Assembly: GCA_017987895.1 (NCBI GenBank)
Contig: JAGNSU010000006.1
Span: 27,006 to 91,005, forward strand
Length of the DNA: 64,000 nt
Reading direction: 5' to 3'
Source of the DNA: Flavobacteriales bacterium
Lineage (GTDB): Bacteria > Bacteroidota > Bacteroidia > Flavobacteriales_F > PHOS-HE28
In this document: piece after piece, positions 63,322 through 64,000 of the stretch
Numbering within the stretch: position 1 is the stretch's first letter
How the letters are laid out: every line of letters begins with the position of its first letter
Notes under the pieces: model-generated
What the model was told of the DNA's origin: nothing
Databases searched by the model: none
Seen by the model: only the letters and a program-made list of their open reading frames with translations
Made by a program: the position numbers and the translations under genes

Positions 63322-64000
63322 GTGACGACCTCCAAGAAGCTGTGGCTCGGCTTCGGTGTGCTCGCGATCCTGCTCATACTCGCCAGCTTGGCTATCCGCG
63401 CGGACGCGGTGAACACGAACGACACGACATCGCGGGAATTCGAATGGATCGCCGCATTGCTCTTGATCTTGGGCTGCGGTGTCGCCGTGGTCACCACCGT
63501 GACCATCAGCCGGGCCATCGCCAAGGCCGAACGGCACGTGGAAGATGCGCGCACCTTTGCCGACAGCATTGTGGAAACAGTGCGCGAGCCGCTGCTCGTC
63601 CTGGACGGTGAACTGCGTGTGGTTCGTGTGAACCGCGCCTTCTACCAGACCTTCAAGGTGACGCCTGCAGAGACCGGCAACAGCCTGTTGTACAAAGTGG
63701 GCAACGGCCAATGGGATATCCTCGAACTGCGCACGCTCTTGGAGGAGATCCTTCCGCAGCACACCGAAGTACACGACTTCGAAGTGGTACACGTCTTCGA
63801 GCACATCGGAAAGAAGACCATGCTGCTGAACGCCCGGCGACTGGTGCAAGCGACCGATCAAGCTCCGCTCATACTTCTCGCCATCGAGGACATCACCGAA
63901 CGGAAACGGCTGGAGGACGAGCTGCACCAGGTGGCCACGGAGATCCACGAGTACACCGCGAGCATCGTGGCCACGGTGCGCGAACCGCTGTTGGTGCTGG
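63322..64000 (+). CDS. PAS-domain membrane sensor (partial, C-terminus off window)
   Basis: At least 226 residues to the window edge. From a GTG at 63322 the protein starts TTSKKLWLGFGVLAILLILA with one membrane segment. An extracytoplasmic segment of about 20 residues is followed by a second helix (FEWIAALLLILGCGVAVVTT). The remainder is PAS: SIVETVREPLLVLDGELRVV, YQTFKVTPAETGNSLLYKV and ILLAIEDITERKRLEDELH. The frame then repeats the start of a second PAS (SIVATVREPLLVL) at the edge. Probably a histidine kinase or diguanylate cyclase sensor, but its output domain is not in the window. An ATG at 63235 in the same frame would add 29 basic residues. Confidence 0.85.
   Translation, partial: MTTSKKLWLGFGVLAILLILASLAIRADAVNTNDTTSREFEWIAALLLILGCGVAVVTTVTISRAIAKAERHVEDARTFADSIVETVREPLLVLDGELRVVRVNRAFYQTFKVTPAETGNSLLYKVGNGQWDILELRTLLEEILPQHTEVHDFEVVHVFEHIGKKTMLLNARRLVQATDQAPLILLAIEDITERKRLEDELHQVATEIHEYTASIVATVREPLLVL

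Noticed and set aside
1..64000. tRNA, rRNA or CRISPR features
   Set aside because: No cloverleaf T-loop signature, rRNA-like stretch or regularly spaced repeat array was found by reading. A computed scan (tRNAscan, CRISPR finder) was not possible.

Overview
The window looks like a piece of chromosome from a GC-rich member of the Bacteroidota, probably a Flavobacteriales-type lineage. Three secreted proteins carry a type IX secretion (Por/T9SS) C-terminal sorting domain, there is a CotH/lamin-tail surface protein, the DksA-like protein has the reduced zinc finger common in this phylum, and start codons mostly lack a strong Shine-Dalgarno sequence. This placement is inferred from gene content. 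No rRNA, tRNA, CRISPR array, insertion sequence or phage module was seen.

Layout. 1-2.3 kb: 3' part of a CotH-type secreted protein running off the left edge. 2.6-6.6 kb: small stress or envelope genes (DUF1328, DUF892 ferritin-like, a Gly/Gln-rich protein, YtxH-like, holin-type membrane protein), a nested-hairpin element and two tiny ATGA-coupled ORFs. 6.8-9.65 kb: a predicted outer-membrane protein with an HEYRH metallopeptidase motif, a TolB-like propeller and a beta-barrel. 9.65-18.6 kb: four tandem class III adenylate cyclases alternating TPR-TM and 7TM sensor halves, plus two cyclase-like remnants and a short palindromic repeat inserted in one frame. 18.8-29 kb: T9SS cargo, DUF2188, a frameshifted DUF72 gene, a FAD/Rieske oxidoreductase, GxxExxY, a PA2169-type protein and a blue-copper T9SS protein. 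29-33 kb: bacterial NHEJ operon (LigD, Ku, small partner). 33-42 kb: large catalase, AI-2E-type permease, DUF421 protein with a C-terminal Cys ribbon, lipoprotein, DksA-like protein with an SDR, Zn-ribbon and other small stress proteins.

42.5-50.3 kb: a 2351-residue HTH-CheB-CheR-PAS/GAF-histidine kinase-receiver protein next to a MEDS sensor gene. 50.5-54.3 kb: CsbD and several small hydrophilic proteins. 54.4-58.4 kb: a three-gene operon (unknown small protein, double-domain KaiC-like ATPase, hybrid histidine kinase). 58.7-64 kb: P-type cation ATPase, FMN reductase, SDR, and a PAS-containing membrane sensor cut by the right edge.

Overall the window combines signal transduction (cAMP, two-component/chemotaxis hybrids, KaiC) with stress and DNA-damage survival (Ku/LigD, catalase, DUF892, CsbD, PA2169, YtxH, DUF1328 and others). 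The most unusual parts are the cyclase array, the HTH-CheB/CheR mega-kinase with its MEDS neighbour, the KaiC operon and the metallopeptidase-propeller-barrel protein.
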